Of a stretch of 64,000 bases of DNA, positions 21,646 to 34,502 are shown piece by piece. The DNA lies in the NCBI RefSeq assembly GCF_016545825.1, contig NC_052621.1, positions 4,426,199-4,490,198 of the forward strand. The letters are read 5' to 3'. Origin of the DNA: Eucalyptus grandis. Its lineage: Eukaryota > Streptophyta > Magnoliopsida > Myrtales > Myrtaceae. The position numbers were made by a program, and so were the translations under genes. Every line of letters starts with the position of its first letter. Within the stretch, counting starts at the first letter, position 1. The notes beneath the pieces were generated by a model, which was not told where the DNA came from, did no database searches, and saw only the letters and a program-made list of their open reading frames with translations.

Positions 21646-24600
21646 GGTGAATTTTACATTAAAGAGTGATACTAATCTATTCGAAATTGTGAAATGTAAA
21701 ACAAGCGTTTCAGCTATTGAGGTATTAAATTTGTTCTTTGTGAAGCATTCTATGTCCTTTTAAGTGCTTAGCCTTATATTTACAATCTAAAGTTGTTCCC
21801 TGGTAATGCCTGTTCAGGTGAGCCCAGATGGGAAGCAATTTTCTGTTACATCACCTGATCGTAGGATCAGAGTTTTTTGGTTTAAGTCTGGCAAACTGAG
21901 ACATGTTTATGATGACTCTCTTGAGGTAACTTCTCCTTTCTGAATGCACTTGCAATGCAGTCTACTTTTCATTTGAGATGTGATATTGTTTTCATTTGTC
22001 AATCAGGTTGCCCAGGATCTCCGGAGAAGTAATGTCGCTCTATATCAGCTGGAAGCTATTGATTTTGGGAGAAGGATGGCTGTTGAGAAAGAAATTGAGA
22101 AAACAGAAAACGCACCACAACCAAATGCAGTCTTTGATGAAAGTTCAAACTTTCTTTTCTATGCAACACTACTTGGTATAAAAGTGAGAAGCTACTAACT
22201 TGTCTTCTTCATTTTTCTTTATCGGAAAGCAACTCTATCTGTGGCCTTGGTTGTTTTGACCGGTCTATTTAGTTTTCCTTCCTTTGTTCTTAATCGTAGG
22301 TGGTTAATTTACACACCAATAAAGTTGCCAGAATACTTGGAAAAGTTGAGAACAATGACGGATTCTTGAGAATTGCCCTGTATCAAGGGGACAGAAGCAG
22401 CAAAAAAAGTGAGAAAAATCCCTGCTGCTGCCGCAAATGCAAATGAGAACAAGGAGCCACTAATGGATCCTACACTTTTATGCTGTGCATTCAAGAAACA
22501 TAGAATCTATTTATTCAGGTATCATTTTATTGCAGTAGTTAGTCATTTTTGGGCAAATGCATTTGGAGCTTGATTCCCAACCTTTAGCATGTCTTTATTA
22601 TCTAATGTCCTGGTATGTCTTAGATGATCAAGCTCTGCGGCATTACCTAACAGTGTTTTCGAACTCATTTTAGCATCATCAGATATACTGCTATAACCCT
22701 ATGGCACAACATGTTACTTTATTTGTGAGAAGTTTGCTTCTAGACTAGTTTTTGTTTGTATAAGTTGTTAGTTCCCTTTTCATTTGATGATAGTTGGAGA
22801 GAACCTGAGGAACCTGAAGATGCAACAAAGGGGAGGGATGTGTTCAATGAGAAGCCTCCTCCCGATGAGCTTCTGGCTGTATCTGATACAGGAAAATCGG
22901 TTACTACTTCACTTCCCAACAATGTGGTGAGTTTCTTCCTCCTTACATTGTGCTTGACATTGTAGAGTAGATTGTTCCTGTAAAGATCAACTAGATAAAG
23001 GACATTATTGTGGGTCATTCTAAATAGAAGATTTTTTCTCTCGTTTTTCCTCCAGTTCTCTTCCTACTTTTTATTTGTCAACTCAGAGGGAAGCACGTGG
23101 AGAAGCAAAAGAGTGATAAAGCTTTTGTATCTCCAGATTGTACGTATAGGAATTTGCTCCCCAGTTGAGGGTGCTGCTTTTGGGAATGGATCGACTGTGA
23201 ACCACAGAATGCTTTAGGGAATTCTTCTCATGTGGCTATGTGGAAATGAATGTGATGTTGGAAATGGGAGAATGTCATGAAGGGAAAGAAATGAAAAGGA
23301 GAAAAAGCGGGGGTGGGGGGTGTAAGCGTGGAGTGTTCAACCTTTTTTCTTACTAGAATTTTTGGGGAAAGTGGTGAAGTACAAAGAACAGTTGATTGCA
23401 TGGAAGAGAAGCCTGTAATGTCAATAAAACAGAGATAAATGACTCGTCCTTCTGTGAGAGTGAGTCTGTAAAAATGTTAGTCTAGAGCACATTAAACTGG
23501 GGTTTTAAAGTGGTGAAATGATCTTGAAATTTGATTTGTGGCCCTGTAGAAGTGAGACAACAGTGAGCTGTAAAATCTATTCTGAATTTTGAAATAGTTC
23601 ATCACACCATGTATAAATTAAATAAATTTTTCAAAGTTTTGTTGCAACGGTGAGCTGTAAAATCTATTATGAAATTTGAAATAGTTCCTCACACCATGTA
23701 TAAATTAAAAGTACAAAGAACAGTTGATTACATGGAAGAGAAGCTGCAATGTCAATAAAACAGAGATAAATGACTCGTTTTTTGTGAGAGTGAGCTTGTA
23801 AAAATGTTAGTCTGGAGCACATTAAACTAGGGGTCTAAAGTGGTGAAATGATATTGAAATTTGATTTGTGGCCCTGTCGAAGTGAGACAACAGTGAGCTG
23901 TTGAATCTATTCTGAATTTTGAAATAGTTCATCACACCATGTATAAATTAAATAAATTTTTCAAAGTTTTGTTGCAACAGTGAGCTGTAAAATCTATTAT
24001 GAAATTTGAAATAGTTCATCACACCATATATAAATTAAAAGTATGAAGAACAATTGATTGCATGGAAGAGAAGCCTGCAATGTCAATAAAACAGAGATAA
24101 ATGACTCGTTCTTCTGTGAGAGTGAGTCTGTAAAAATGTTAGTTTGGAGCACATTAAACTGGGGGTCTAAAGTGGTGAAATGATCTTGTAATTTGATTTG
24201 TGGCCCTGTCGAAGTGAGACAACAGTGAGCTGTAAAATCTATTCTGAATTTTGAAATAGTTCATCATACCATGTATAAAGTAAATAAAGTTTTTCAAAGT
24301 TTTGTTACAACAGTGAGCTGTAAAATCTATTATGAAATTTGAAATAGTTCATCACACCATGTATAAATTAAATAATGGTTTTCAAAGTTTTGTCGCAAAC
24401 ACATAAGCGGCACCATAAAAGTTGTTTTAACTCTTCATTTTCCATTGTGGTCCATTTCCTCTCCCAGAGAGCAAGACACAAGTATCTTCGTTCCACTTAA
24501 CTTCCTGTTTTATGTTCTTTTGTATTTTGTCATTTTTCCTGGATCATGATGCAAAATACTTTTGCTATTGTTCATAAGCCTCTTCAGCAACCTCCACTTG

Positions 24601-26110
24601 TATCCATTCTATAAGTGCTTTGCATGGTTACTTTTGACATTCACTTGTGTGCTTGTTTGCTAGATTCTTCATACAACAATGGGGGACATTCATATGCGGC
24701 TGTACCCAGAGGAGTGTCCAAAAACTGTGGAGAACTTAAGACTCACTGCAGAAACGGCTACTCTGATAATCTTATCTTTCATCGGGTTATTAAAGGCTTC
24801 ATGATACAGACAGGTGACCCTTTGGGAGATGGCACTGGAGGACAATCAATTTGGGGAAGGGAGTTTGAGGACGAATTCCACAAAAGGTGATTTTACTTAT
24901 CATCAATATAATATGAGATGTATCTTTGAACCAAAACAAGGATGTACTCTTGCTTTTGTGCCTCCCCTAAAATTATGTTTTCTCGGTCTGAGATTGCTAA
25001 TGCAAATATAAAGCAGGTTGTGGAAGTAATAGTCTCAGTTTGGGGATGAAGTGTCTAGCCAGTTCATCATAAAAATATCGTAAACAGCTAAGGAATTGTA
25101 AACTCTTTTGACTTTATTCATAGCATCAGTAGGCTGAGAAAGTCTACTCAAAGATTATGAAGATTGAGGATAGAAATGTTCATCTTTCCTTGGAAATTAC
25201 GTTCTCCTCGACTGCTCGCTGAAGTTCTGTTTGACTTACTAGCACGTGTCTGAGTCTCTGAATTTGCAATTTTCGATTCAATATATTTAGGTACTCTAGT
25301 TTGCTGCCAATACTCCCATTTCATTTGTTTTAGCAAAATTAGCTCATGAGGTACTTTAATTTGGCTATCGACACTCTCCCATAATAGTAGTATTTTTCTT
25401 TTATTGGGTATAAATTTGTCAGTCTCTTAATTGCTTTTTATTATGTACTTGCATCTGTTTTTTCCTCTTGGTACTGTTCTGATTGCTTTTTTTGTGTAAG
25501 ATGGTTTTGCCAGAAGAAATCTGAACTTGAATTGCACATTCTGTTGCTGCAGTTTGAGGCATGACAGGCCTTTCACAGTGTCAATGGCAAATGCAGGCCC
25601 CAACACCAATGGTCCTCAGTTTTTTATCACCACAGTGGCCACACCATGGTTAGATAACAAGCACACTGTTTTTGGTAGAGTTGCCAAGGGAATGGATGTT
25701 GTACAGGTAATAAGATCTTAGTTTCCTGTTGCCAAGGCATGCATGATAGTCGTTGACGTTGCAGTGCATCTATTATTGGATCACTGAATTTGGTGCAACA
25801 CAGTAGTTTCCGTGATGGGATGTGATAATGCAGTCATTGCTTGAGCTTTGGGCTATTAGTTTCTGGAGGAACTGGTAGCGTCCTACTCTGGTCAAGAACT
25901 TCTCGATGATGAGAACATCAGCCTAGCTCTGTGGATTTGTTGATTTCTTTATCTGTTTGAATAGGATCTTTGGATAAGTTTCTGACAGATTGAGAAAAAC
26001 TTGAAATTCTTACCATGTTGTTGCAGGGGATAGAGAAGGTGAAAGTGGACAGGGCTGACAAACCGTATCAAGATGTTAAAATCCTAAATGTGACTGTCCC
26101 AAAGTCTTGA
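21646..26110 (+). pseudogene. CYP71: CYP71-like WD40-cyclophilin, 5'-truncated and frameshifted
   Basis: Eight exons: 21646-21721, 21818-21925, 22007-22183, 22300-22518, 22794-22926, 24664-24886, 25553-25706, 26027-26110. They cover the WD40 C-terminal part, linker and full cyclophilin domain of a CYP71-type nuclear prolyl isomerase, ending DVKILNVTVPKS. Isomerase residues are present: [30 protein letters not shown] and the Trp in [12 protein letters not shown]. Two lesions break it: an extra A in the exon-4 A-run (about 22400-22410) and a missing base in the first cyclophilin exon (about 24736-24740). The N-terminal WD40 exons are absent upstream, at the same point as in block A1. A three-unit satellite array fills the intron before the cyclophilin exons. 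Confidence 0.85.
23375..24390 (+). repeat. Satellite array, about 331 bp unit, 3 copies
   Basis: Same unit as at 6270-8166, with landmarks at about 23391, 23723 and 24053. Here it lies within one CYP71 intron, flanked by intact exons on both sides, which shows the array was intronic before block A1 was truncated. The difference in copy number (3 versus 5-6) is recent array expansion or contraction. Confidence 0.9.
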
Positions 26111-26517
26111 ATATGGTTGATTTATCAGTGGATTTTTGGAGAGTGGACGGTTCTGCCCTCCGACATGATATCCAGCGGAACACTCCGATTCCCTCTGGCC
26201 CTTGTTGTCTGAAGTTGATTCTGAGAGGAAATGGTGGACAAATGAAATCCTCGGAGATGAAGGAAGATAATGAATCAGGGACTAACTAGTGCTTCGGATT
26301 TATCATTGTGATTTTGAATTCATTTTTATGGGTTCATACCACCCTCATGCATCGTTCTCTTGCTAGGCTTGAACTTGATTTGCCAAGGAAAGGGGAAAGA
26401 TTAGCTCCAGGCCCGGCATTTGTGGATCAACCTAACAACCAGAAGTGTAATTGTCTGTTCATTCCTTTTTATTTTTGATCTTGTGTTGTCATAATATCTC
26501 TAAAAAATCTGGAAAAT

Positions 26518-26523
26518 AATAAA
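26518..26523 (+). terminator. Poly(A) signal after the CYP71-like copy
   Basis: AATAAA lies about 410 bp past the stop codon and is the most plausible near-upstream polyadenylation element for this locus. Confidence 0.4.
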
Positions 26524-27562
26524 GAGAAGGCCCACATTTTCTCTATGCAAATAATGCAGCGACCGATTTAGCGTCGAAGAATGGAAAATAATTCATTGAT
26601 CTCGAATTTAAGTTATGAAATAGCCAGCTCCTGGGATGCGGGGAGGTGAGGCTTCCATTGATCCATTAGATCCTTTGCTTTGGAAATTTCAGCACCATTA
26701 TGGAGTCATTAATTCTGCTTAAAGCCTTGAACTGATGTTTGCTTATGTTATATCATATCTCACCACCGTGATACATCTTTCTGATGTTTGAAAGGGTTGG
26801 GCTATGTTTACTCGTACTAGTAAATCTGGTTTAGCAGGGCATTGAGGTCATTTATCTTCGTCCTCTTGCGGTTTTTACTGGCAAACCTGATTTGGGCCGG
26901 AAGAAGTTTTGATCAAAACTGCAAAACAAAGCTTCTAATCAAGGCCTTGACTTCTTACGTCTGTAACCGTAAGAACTTCATTTTTCTTGACATGGGCAGC
27001 TTGAGCTTGATCTGGGGAAAAAATGGAAAAGACAGGCTCAATGCTCATTGATTAGTATAGTAAAATTAAAATAATACTAGCTAGGAAAAGCACTTAAAAA
27101 CGTTCACCATTTCTATAAAGTGTCCAAGATCACGTATAATCACTTAAAAATATTACACAAACATTTTGGAGCTGATTTGATTAAGATTGAATGTGGACAA
27201 AATTTCTTGAATATTTTGAGGAGGGAGGGAGTCACTTAATTTGGTCAATTGGAGCATTCTTAAGGGATTCTAGTATTTGTCTACGATTTCATGTCCGTTA
27301 GAAACTGGACGTATATAAATTCACCTTGCAATTTTCCTTTATTGCCAAGTAAATTTCTGATTAGTGAGTAGCTCTCAATTTATGAAGCAAGGCCCAAGTT
27401 TGTTTTCTCTGAGCCTAAAAACCCTAAGCCCATTTTGACTAACACATTGACTGTTTCAACAGTGAGGAAGCAACAATCTCAAGCAGGTGTCCCTAAATTT
27501 TCTTTTAGGGATGGCTCTGGCAATAGCCCTGCAATGGGCTTCACAAACCTATTTGGGGATGT
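26524..27562 (+). other. Intergenic DNA without recognised gene
   Basis: Mixed AT-rich sequence between the CYP71-like copy and the repeated upstream segment of HPt copy 4. Small open frames (for example 26842-27051) have no recognisable domain or codon pattern. I see no gene. Confidence 0.5.
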
Positions 27563-27762
27563 GTTTTTCAGCTTTAGGGACGGTTTTGTTGCTTAGCCAT
27601 TTAGTCTTTTTCAGCTTTAGGGATGGTTTTGTCACTCAACCACTAGTTTCCATTCGTAGTGTCCCCTATTTATTTGCTATGATAAGACAGCAACTCCTTC
27701 ATTTGTGTTATATCGTCCCATTACAATACTTTTCTAATGACCATCCACTTAGAAAAATGATG

Positions 27763-28400
27763 TATTTCTTGCCTTTATTTTTCTTGGAAAAATTCCTAAC
27801 TAGCTTATCCCCTCCAAACGTGTTAAGTCTATCCACTAGAGCTCTCTGTCAAAAGAGATGGTTTAAGGTAATAAAGATAAGAGGAGAGAGAAAAAAAAGA
27901 AGACGAATGAAAGCTTTTATAGAAGGCTATTAAACCAGTTGACCTCCTCTGGCCTTCTATTAGTCATGTTATGAACATAAAATTCACTGACTACTATTCA
28001 CTTTCCAATATGTGGAAACCTAATTAAAGCTAGGTATTTTTGTCAAGCAAATTGCACCTTCTCAACCTCATGATGAATTTCTTGCCTTTATTTTTCTCGG
28101 AAAAAATCCTAACTAGCTTATCCCCTCCGAACATGTTAAGTCTATCCACTAGAGCTCCCTGTTAAAAGAGATGGTTTAAGGTAAAAAAAGATAAGAGGAG
28201 AGAGAAAAGAAGAAGAGGAATGAAAGCTTTTATAGAGGGTTATTAAACTAGTTGACCTCCTCTGGCCTTCTATCGGTCATGTCATGAATAGAAAATTCAC
28301 TAACTACTATTTAAAAAGGTGGATTTTCACTTTCCAGTACGTGGAAACCTAATTAAAGCTAGGTATTTTTGTCAAGCAAATTGCACCTTCTCAACCTCAC
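27763..28400 (+). repeat. Two-copy tandem repeat, about 310 bp unit
   Basis: Sequence from TTTCTTGCCTTTATTTTTCT to the CAAATTGCACCTTCTCAACC landmark occurs at about 27763-28071 and again at about 28074-28400. The two are close to identical apart from point changes. The sister segment at 16.4-16.8 kb has only one unit, so this is a later local duplication. Confidence 0.75.
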
Positions 28401-29579
28401 GATAAATTTCTTGCCTTATCAAGGGATGTTTTAGACAATAATTGTAGCTTCGATCAAAACGAGGTTGGTCCCCCACTCTAGTTCGAGCTGTGCATGAGTT
28501 ACTAGAAAGTTCCAACTGGCGAAAATGACAAGAAAACAGAAGGAGCCAATGGCAAGGCAAGTGCGCTACCAAGTCTTGGTCCAGAGGTGTGTGAGCGTCT
28601 TGTCCATAACGCCTCCCTCCCTCTCTTACCCAACCAAGGCCATTATGCACAGCTTCGCTCGAGACGCAGCCACGTCGTGCCAAATTCGGTCAACATCTCG
28701 GTTCCTTGTGCAGATGGGGGTTGCGTGGATGTGCTAAAATGTGCATCTTTTGCCTGCTGAAAGACAGCGGGATCTCATGCTGGGTCTCCATGTGGCCCGA
28801 GAGCGGAAATGCGTTCGAGCGCTCTGATATAATCATGTTTATTTAACTTGATATAGGGACTTCATAATTTTCCTTCCCAACCTTCACCCAACCTAATCCA
28901 CTCTTTGATTCCGATATAATCCAACAGCAAGTTTACTTAACTCGCTTGACAAGGACAAGTACAAACCTAAACCCAATCATATTTACCTAACAAGCATGCT
29001 TGTTCCAAGTTTTAAGAGCCTGGAACTTGTAATTGTCGTATAGACTCTTGAAACCACCATGGAACTTAGAACTTGACACAAATAGTGGGCTAATCTTAAG
29101 TTCTTTTCACTGTCAAAAGTTTAATTTGTTTTGCAGTATTTCGAGGTTTGTTCTAATTCGATTACCAATGTAAATTCTGGCTTTCTCTTTGGACAATTGA
29201 CCACATATTAAGATAATGCTTGCCAAACCCCAAGTCAACACTCGCTAACGATAACCAATCTAACAAAACAATTAAATCATCAAAGCTCACAAAACCAAAG
29301 CGAATTTTGGGAATGAGGATAATTGAACTTGATTTCTTGATCCATTTGTAAAAGGGGAATGGTTTCTTATTTCTTTATTGGAAAATCGTCTTTTACTTTT
29401 TATCATTTGTGTTTTCAACGTTGTTTTCATCAACAAGCGAGAATGAATCTCATGATAAAAACTTGCTTGAAAAGTTTTTTCAAACAAATGATTTGACGTG
29501 TTTGAATAGATTGTTATTTTATGTTTTATATTTTGTACTTTTGTTCAATTTAAATTTTTTATAGATGCAATTCGATTTT

Positions 29580-29799
29580 TTTTTTTTTTTTTTTTTGTGA
29601 CCTAGGGAACCCCACACGGCCAGCAGCCGGAGATAAACCACTAAGGACGACATGTGCTAGCCACCACACACGTGCCACAAGGTAAGTCATCAAGAAACTT
29701 AAAGCTAGCTTTCTTGCAACAAGTTGCAGGAGCTTCGAATACTAGACCTCCTTGATGGAAGTCTAGCGCCTACCCAGTTGAGTCATCGCGGTGGGTGGT
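29580..29799 (-). mobile_element. tRNA-derived SINE with target duplication
   Basis: On the plus strand it begins with a poly-T run, so the element lies on the minus strand with a poly-A tail. Its minus-strand 5' part has an A-box-like GATGACTCAACTGGGTAGG and a B-box-like TATTCGAAGCTCC, as in tRNA-derived SINEs. It is flanked by an imperfect direct repeat of about 18 bp, TAGATGC(A/G)(A/G)TTCGATTTT, at 29562-29579 and 29800-29817. The B1 block has one copy of this target and no insert (near 9454). Confidence 0.85.
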
Positions 29800-30452
29800 T
29801 AGATGCGGTTCGATTTTATTCAATCTTTAACAACCAAAATTCTCACGATATTAATGTCAATACGTAGATTTACACATATTTTCTTCATGTTGAATGATAA
29901 CTTAAATCTTAAAGAGAAAGTCAAGAAAAATATTTTATATCTTAGACTAAATTCTCGAATAAGTGAAGGCAGCGCTACTGCTTTCCAGCCGTAACTTGGC
30001 GTGGCGCAAACCGGCCCCACATGCTCTAGAAATGTGATGGGGCCCACTCAGCTTGGATTTGTGCTCTTTCCCTTTTCTTAAGACAAAAAGCGAAGAAAGA
30101 CTGGATTGAATTTCTCGTACATTCCGTAGAATCTTGTCTGAATGTTAAAATTATAATTAATCAGCACATAAACAATTGATCAGCTTAAGCGTACTCAATT
30201 CAAATTAATATAATTTTCATAGTCTGGTAATAAAAAAAAGTTACAATTTTTTGAATTGATTACTTAACTCAATGTTCTTGAGTCACTCGTTAACAAAATT
30301 ATTTTAAATATTAAAGTAGTCCATGAATTTAATGTTAAATCAGTTCCTCGATATGAAAATGATTTTCAACACGGTTTTCGGAGCACATTTGACTCGCCTT
30401 GCTCCTTCGCTCCGGGGTCAAAACCGAAAGCCTAATAATGTCTAGCTTCCTT

Positions 30453-30460
30453 ATATAAAC
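30453..30460 (+). promoter_or_regulatory. TATA box of HPt copy 4
   Basis: TATATAAA in the shared HPt core-promoter context. It is retained although the gene behind it has lost its start codon. Confidence 0.5.
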
Positions 30461-30556
30461 CCTGCCTCAACCCTTTTTAACTTACTAACTTTCTTTGCCT
30501 ACTCCATCTCCTTCTACATCGCTCTGTGTTGCGTGAGGAAAGAAAGGAGGAGGAAA

Positions 30557-33500
30557 ACGGCTCGCCAGAGGCCCCAGAACTACATTGACAACTTGAAAGC
30601 GAGTAGCGTCTCTCTTTTCGCTGGATCATCAGTCGTACACATGTTTTAGATTTTGACGTCGTTTGCCTGGCGAAAGAAGTGGTCGTCCTTTTCGCTTCCT
30701 GAACGATGAGCTAGCAAGCCCACTTTTAAGCTGATGAACATGAGCTTCTTGATCATCTTGTGTTGGTCTATGTATATATGCATGATTTTGCAGTCCACCT
30801 TGATTGCTTCTTTTGTAGGAAAATGAAGATTATTTCTCGTATACCTGTACCATGAGACAAGTAGCACTAGGTTTTGTCCGCCAGACGACCCGTAAAATTA
30901 TTTCATATGATATCTTACTGTGTTTTGCCGTCGCGAAATGATTTTTTTTTTTTTGTTGGGATGGAGGGTTATTGTATAAGTTTTTTTTTTTTTTTTGGTC
31001 AGTCTTACTCTATGCCTACTCTACACTTATCCTCAAACTTTTGTCATGTTTCTTGCAGGGCGTGAGAGTCGAAACCCACTCTTAAAACTTACTCGTCCCC
31101 ACCACATCCCCCGAGAAGGTGGGGATTTGAACACCTCACCTCCCCCTTCCATGTTGAGAGTTAGCCTGGGGTTAACCATATTATAGAGGATCTTATAAAG
31201 TGCCTGAGACTTTAATAGTTATTTCTTCTTTTTGAGAGTTGACATTTCGCGTCTCCATTTTTACCATCTGTCTAGGGTATCATGGATGGACAATATGAGG
31301 AGACCAGGAGAGCACAAAACTCAAATTTTCCAAATCTCATGATGAATGTCATCGACAATTTCCTGAGTGACGGTGACAACAGCATGAGAGAGCTAGCCGA
31401 CCTTCTGTAAACTTCAATTTTCTTGACTTTGACGGTCGCGTGCTCTAAGTTTTTATTCTTTTCTGGCTTCTCAGTCGCTGAAAATCGGTGGGTGAGTTTG
31501 ATGATTGTTTTCAGGAGTGCAAGGAGCGTGAATTATACTAAAGTCACTATTGCTGCTTCACTGATCAAAGGAGGTGGCAGCACGTAGATAAACAATTTAC
31601 TTTAATTTCCAAAAAGGGTAACTATTCGATTTTATAGGTATGTTATGCGTGAAAGTTTTTTGAAATTAATTTCTTGACATGAAATACTCAACATCTTCAA
31701 GAGTAGAACATTTCCAGCACTTGTGTTCGAAAGTTTCCCCTTTTAGTCATATTCTTAGCATGCTGCATTAGGAAAGATCAATCCTATTTGAATTATGCGC
31801 CCGCAAGAAGGCTGATCAGTGGCCTGTGTCCGTGTTTATTGGAAAAACCAGATGACGGTAGATTTCCTTATCCGTTATTTAGAATTTGTTTGGCCGTGGC
31901 GCGTGTGGCAACTGTCTCGTACATTCCAATGGGACTAGCGCGTGAAGAATTTTGAGCATGATCGTTTTCAACCTCGTGATTTGACCGCATTGTTGTTCAG
32001 AAACATTAGTCAATGAGATAACTTCCAACTAAGTGGTGAATGCCGCGCATTATATACATTAAGTCTATCATGAAGGATCTGTGATGTTGCCTGACTACCA
32101 AGTCTGTTTCAACGCATAAAGTGTGCATACGACATCACATATATAGGCTTATCCGCTTTTGAATGTTATTATTGGCCTAGTTCCATACTAATTGGACGCT
32201 GCATTCCAATGCTCAATATTTGGAGGGCTACTTCCATGCCATGGCCGTATTATCTAAATACGGATATATAACGTATATGAGATATTCCAACAGCCGAACA
32301 AAGCAAAAACTTTGAAATTGTCGTTTTAAATTTTATGAGTTTGATCACATGCAAATTTGGCCAAATTTACAGAGATGTAGTTTGAACAATGACATAATGA
32401 TAATTAGTTCTTTGTCGGATGCTTCAGATTGAAATCAGTCGTATTGATTTTGATATCTAATTTTTCCGAGTTGTTAACTGAATGACATCTCTTTACTACT
32501 AATATGACTTGTATACCTGTACCCGTTGCTTGTGTTGTAGCCTTGGTGGTTGCCGGGTTGCAGCAGCAGCTCGTGCTCTTCTAATTGCCAGCGATAATCA
32601 GGACAAGCAAGGTAGAAACTGGCATTTTCTTTGCATTCATGATTTCAGAACCCTTATAACAGTATGTACACAATTATATCTAAGGATTTGTTTCGTTCAA
32701 CAAATTATAGGCATCTTGTCAAATGTATAGACAAGCGTTTATATATCTGCTATTAATTTTCTTGTATTTGCATAACCATACAAATGTAAATTAACCTCCT
32801 AAAAGCTATAAGTTTATTGCTTACGTTCCTTATTTTATGGTTGTGCATTTTAATGCCTAGCGATTAACATCATCAGTCATTCAAAGAATTGTCTTTTAAT
32901 AGCATGTAACTGTCATTGCTATCTCCTTGATTGATGAAAGGGTATCTAGGTTAGAATCATACACAGACATCTCCAAGAACATAGAACAATAGTTTAGTCA
33001 ATGCCTCACATGAAGTGCAGTCGAACTGAGTGCATGAAAAGTCTAAGAGCTTTTGCTAAAATTCTAAAGATTTGCGCTGGTTTTTACCTAGCACTATTAT
33101 GCACTAATAGTTGTGTTATTAGCGCATGGTTTTCTGGGAAGTTCCAAATGGTGTCAGGTGACTTTACTAGATTGCTCACTTGATCTTGGTTTAGCGCATG
33201 TCTGTTGAGTGACTGGCTCTAAGTCTCTCAGGCTTGGATCTTGCTGTGGTGTTAACTTTTAACTTCTGGCTTTAGCCATAACTTTGATCAAAGATACATT
33301 ATGCGAAAAGTTATCTAAGATTCCTGTGTCTAGAGACTTTTTGGGGTCTTCAATAGTTTGCTGTTGTATTCATTTACATCAAGACAGCAATTTCTCTTCC
33401 TTAAAAATATAGCATCGGTAATCTGCATCCAGTGAAGATTTTGAAAAGCAATATACCAATATGAATATCTGACTTTGAACATGAGAAGCTTATTTACCTT

Positions 33501-34502
33501 TGCATGTGATTTAACCTAACAACGCTTATGGTTCTTGCTGAGTTGCTGACTATGTGAACATATGCCAACCACTGACTGCATGCGATATGAGCTTCTCCAT
33601 TAGTTTTTGCAATTTTTTAAAAAATGATTGCCTATGTATTTATTGATGGTCAATTTGACACTTATGTCTCTGCAGTTGTCTTCTAGCTGCGAGACATCCC
33701 ATGAACGGGTGGTGAATGAGTACTACCTCTTTCGCGACAAACTAAGAACCCTACATCAGGTACTGGCTCTGTTAAATGAACTCTGCTTATGCTTTCCTAA
33801 AAGACCCAAAGTATTCTCATTTCTTTATGATTTCGCCAAAAACTCTTTATACTTTATGAATTTGGGATGTCAAAGGCTTTGGAATTATTAAAGGAATGAA
33901 TGTTAAGCCGATAAGGCCATTCATTAATCTGGAGAAACACTTAGAAATGTTAGTTGGGACTCAAAACATCCTGATAAACAAGAGACTGGCGAGCAAGTCC
34001 TGAAGACGAACAAGAAAGAGAATATTGTTATGGAATATGAGATGAGCCTCACATCTTAAGGAAGCAAATATGAGGTTGTCAGACAGTCTTTTTAGCTTTT
34101 GCAAATAGCGTTATTCGCAAACAAAGTGGGGAACTCGCAATGGAGATGCTTGTCTATGGTTAAGCTCTAGTCAGAGTCTCACGCCTCCATGTGTTATCAT
34201 GTTGCAGCAGTGTTCCATTAGTAGTGCCCTTATTTTGGTTGAACTAATTGAGGATACATCTTCTCTCCGTGGAAATGGACGTACAAACTGATCGAGCTCA
34301 TCAAAGTATTATGCCATTTAGAATGAACAAATTCTAAGTTTCAGCTATTCGTCTTTATCCTATGCACATCATCCACTGATTTCATTTTGATGCTAAATAT
34401 GATTCATTTGCTGCTCTGGTTACATTACTGATCCGACTGTCAATTCGTTTCCTCCAGATGGAGAGGGCAATCACCCACAGCGAGTCCAGAAGGAGAGGAT
34501 AA
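30557..34502 (+). pseudogene. HPt copy 4 (type B), start lost, chimeric
   Basis: It is similar to the intact type B gene at 10211-13990. Exon remnants are 30557-30598, 31276-31406, 31515-31583, 32541-32611, 33687-33759 and 34458-34502. Lesions: initiator ATG is ACG; the end of exon 1 with its donor is deleted; exon 3 ends AC instead of AG; exon 4 lacks one base (GCAAGG versus GCAAAGG). As in the other type B gene, the phospho-His position is Ser (TCA, 31558-31560). The last exon encodes the type A C-terminus (MERAITHSESRRRG) rather than the type B one, the sign of a conversion tract. Intron 1 contains a SINE-like insertion. Confidence 0.85.
30979..31148 (-). mobile_element. SINE-like insertion in intron 1 of HPt copy 4
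   Basis: A segment absent from the other three copies begins with a poly-T run, so a poly-A tail on the minus strand. It contains B-box-like sequences on that strand (GGTGTTCAAATCCCC and GGTTTCGACTC). Target duplications are unclear because both ends are low complexity. It could also be a truncated tRNA-derived retrosequence. Confidence 0.55.
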
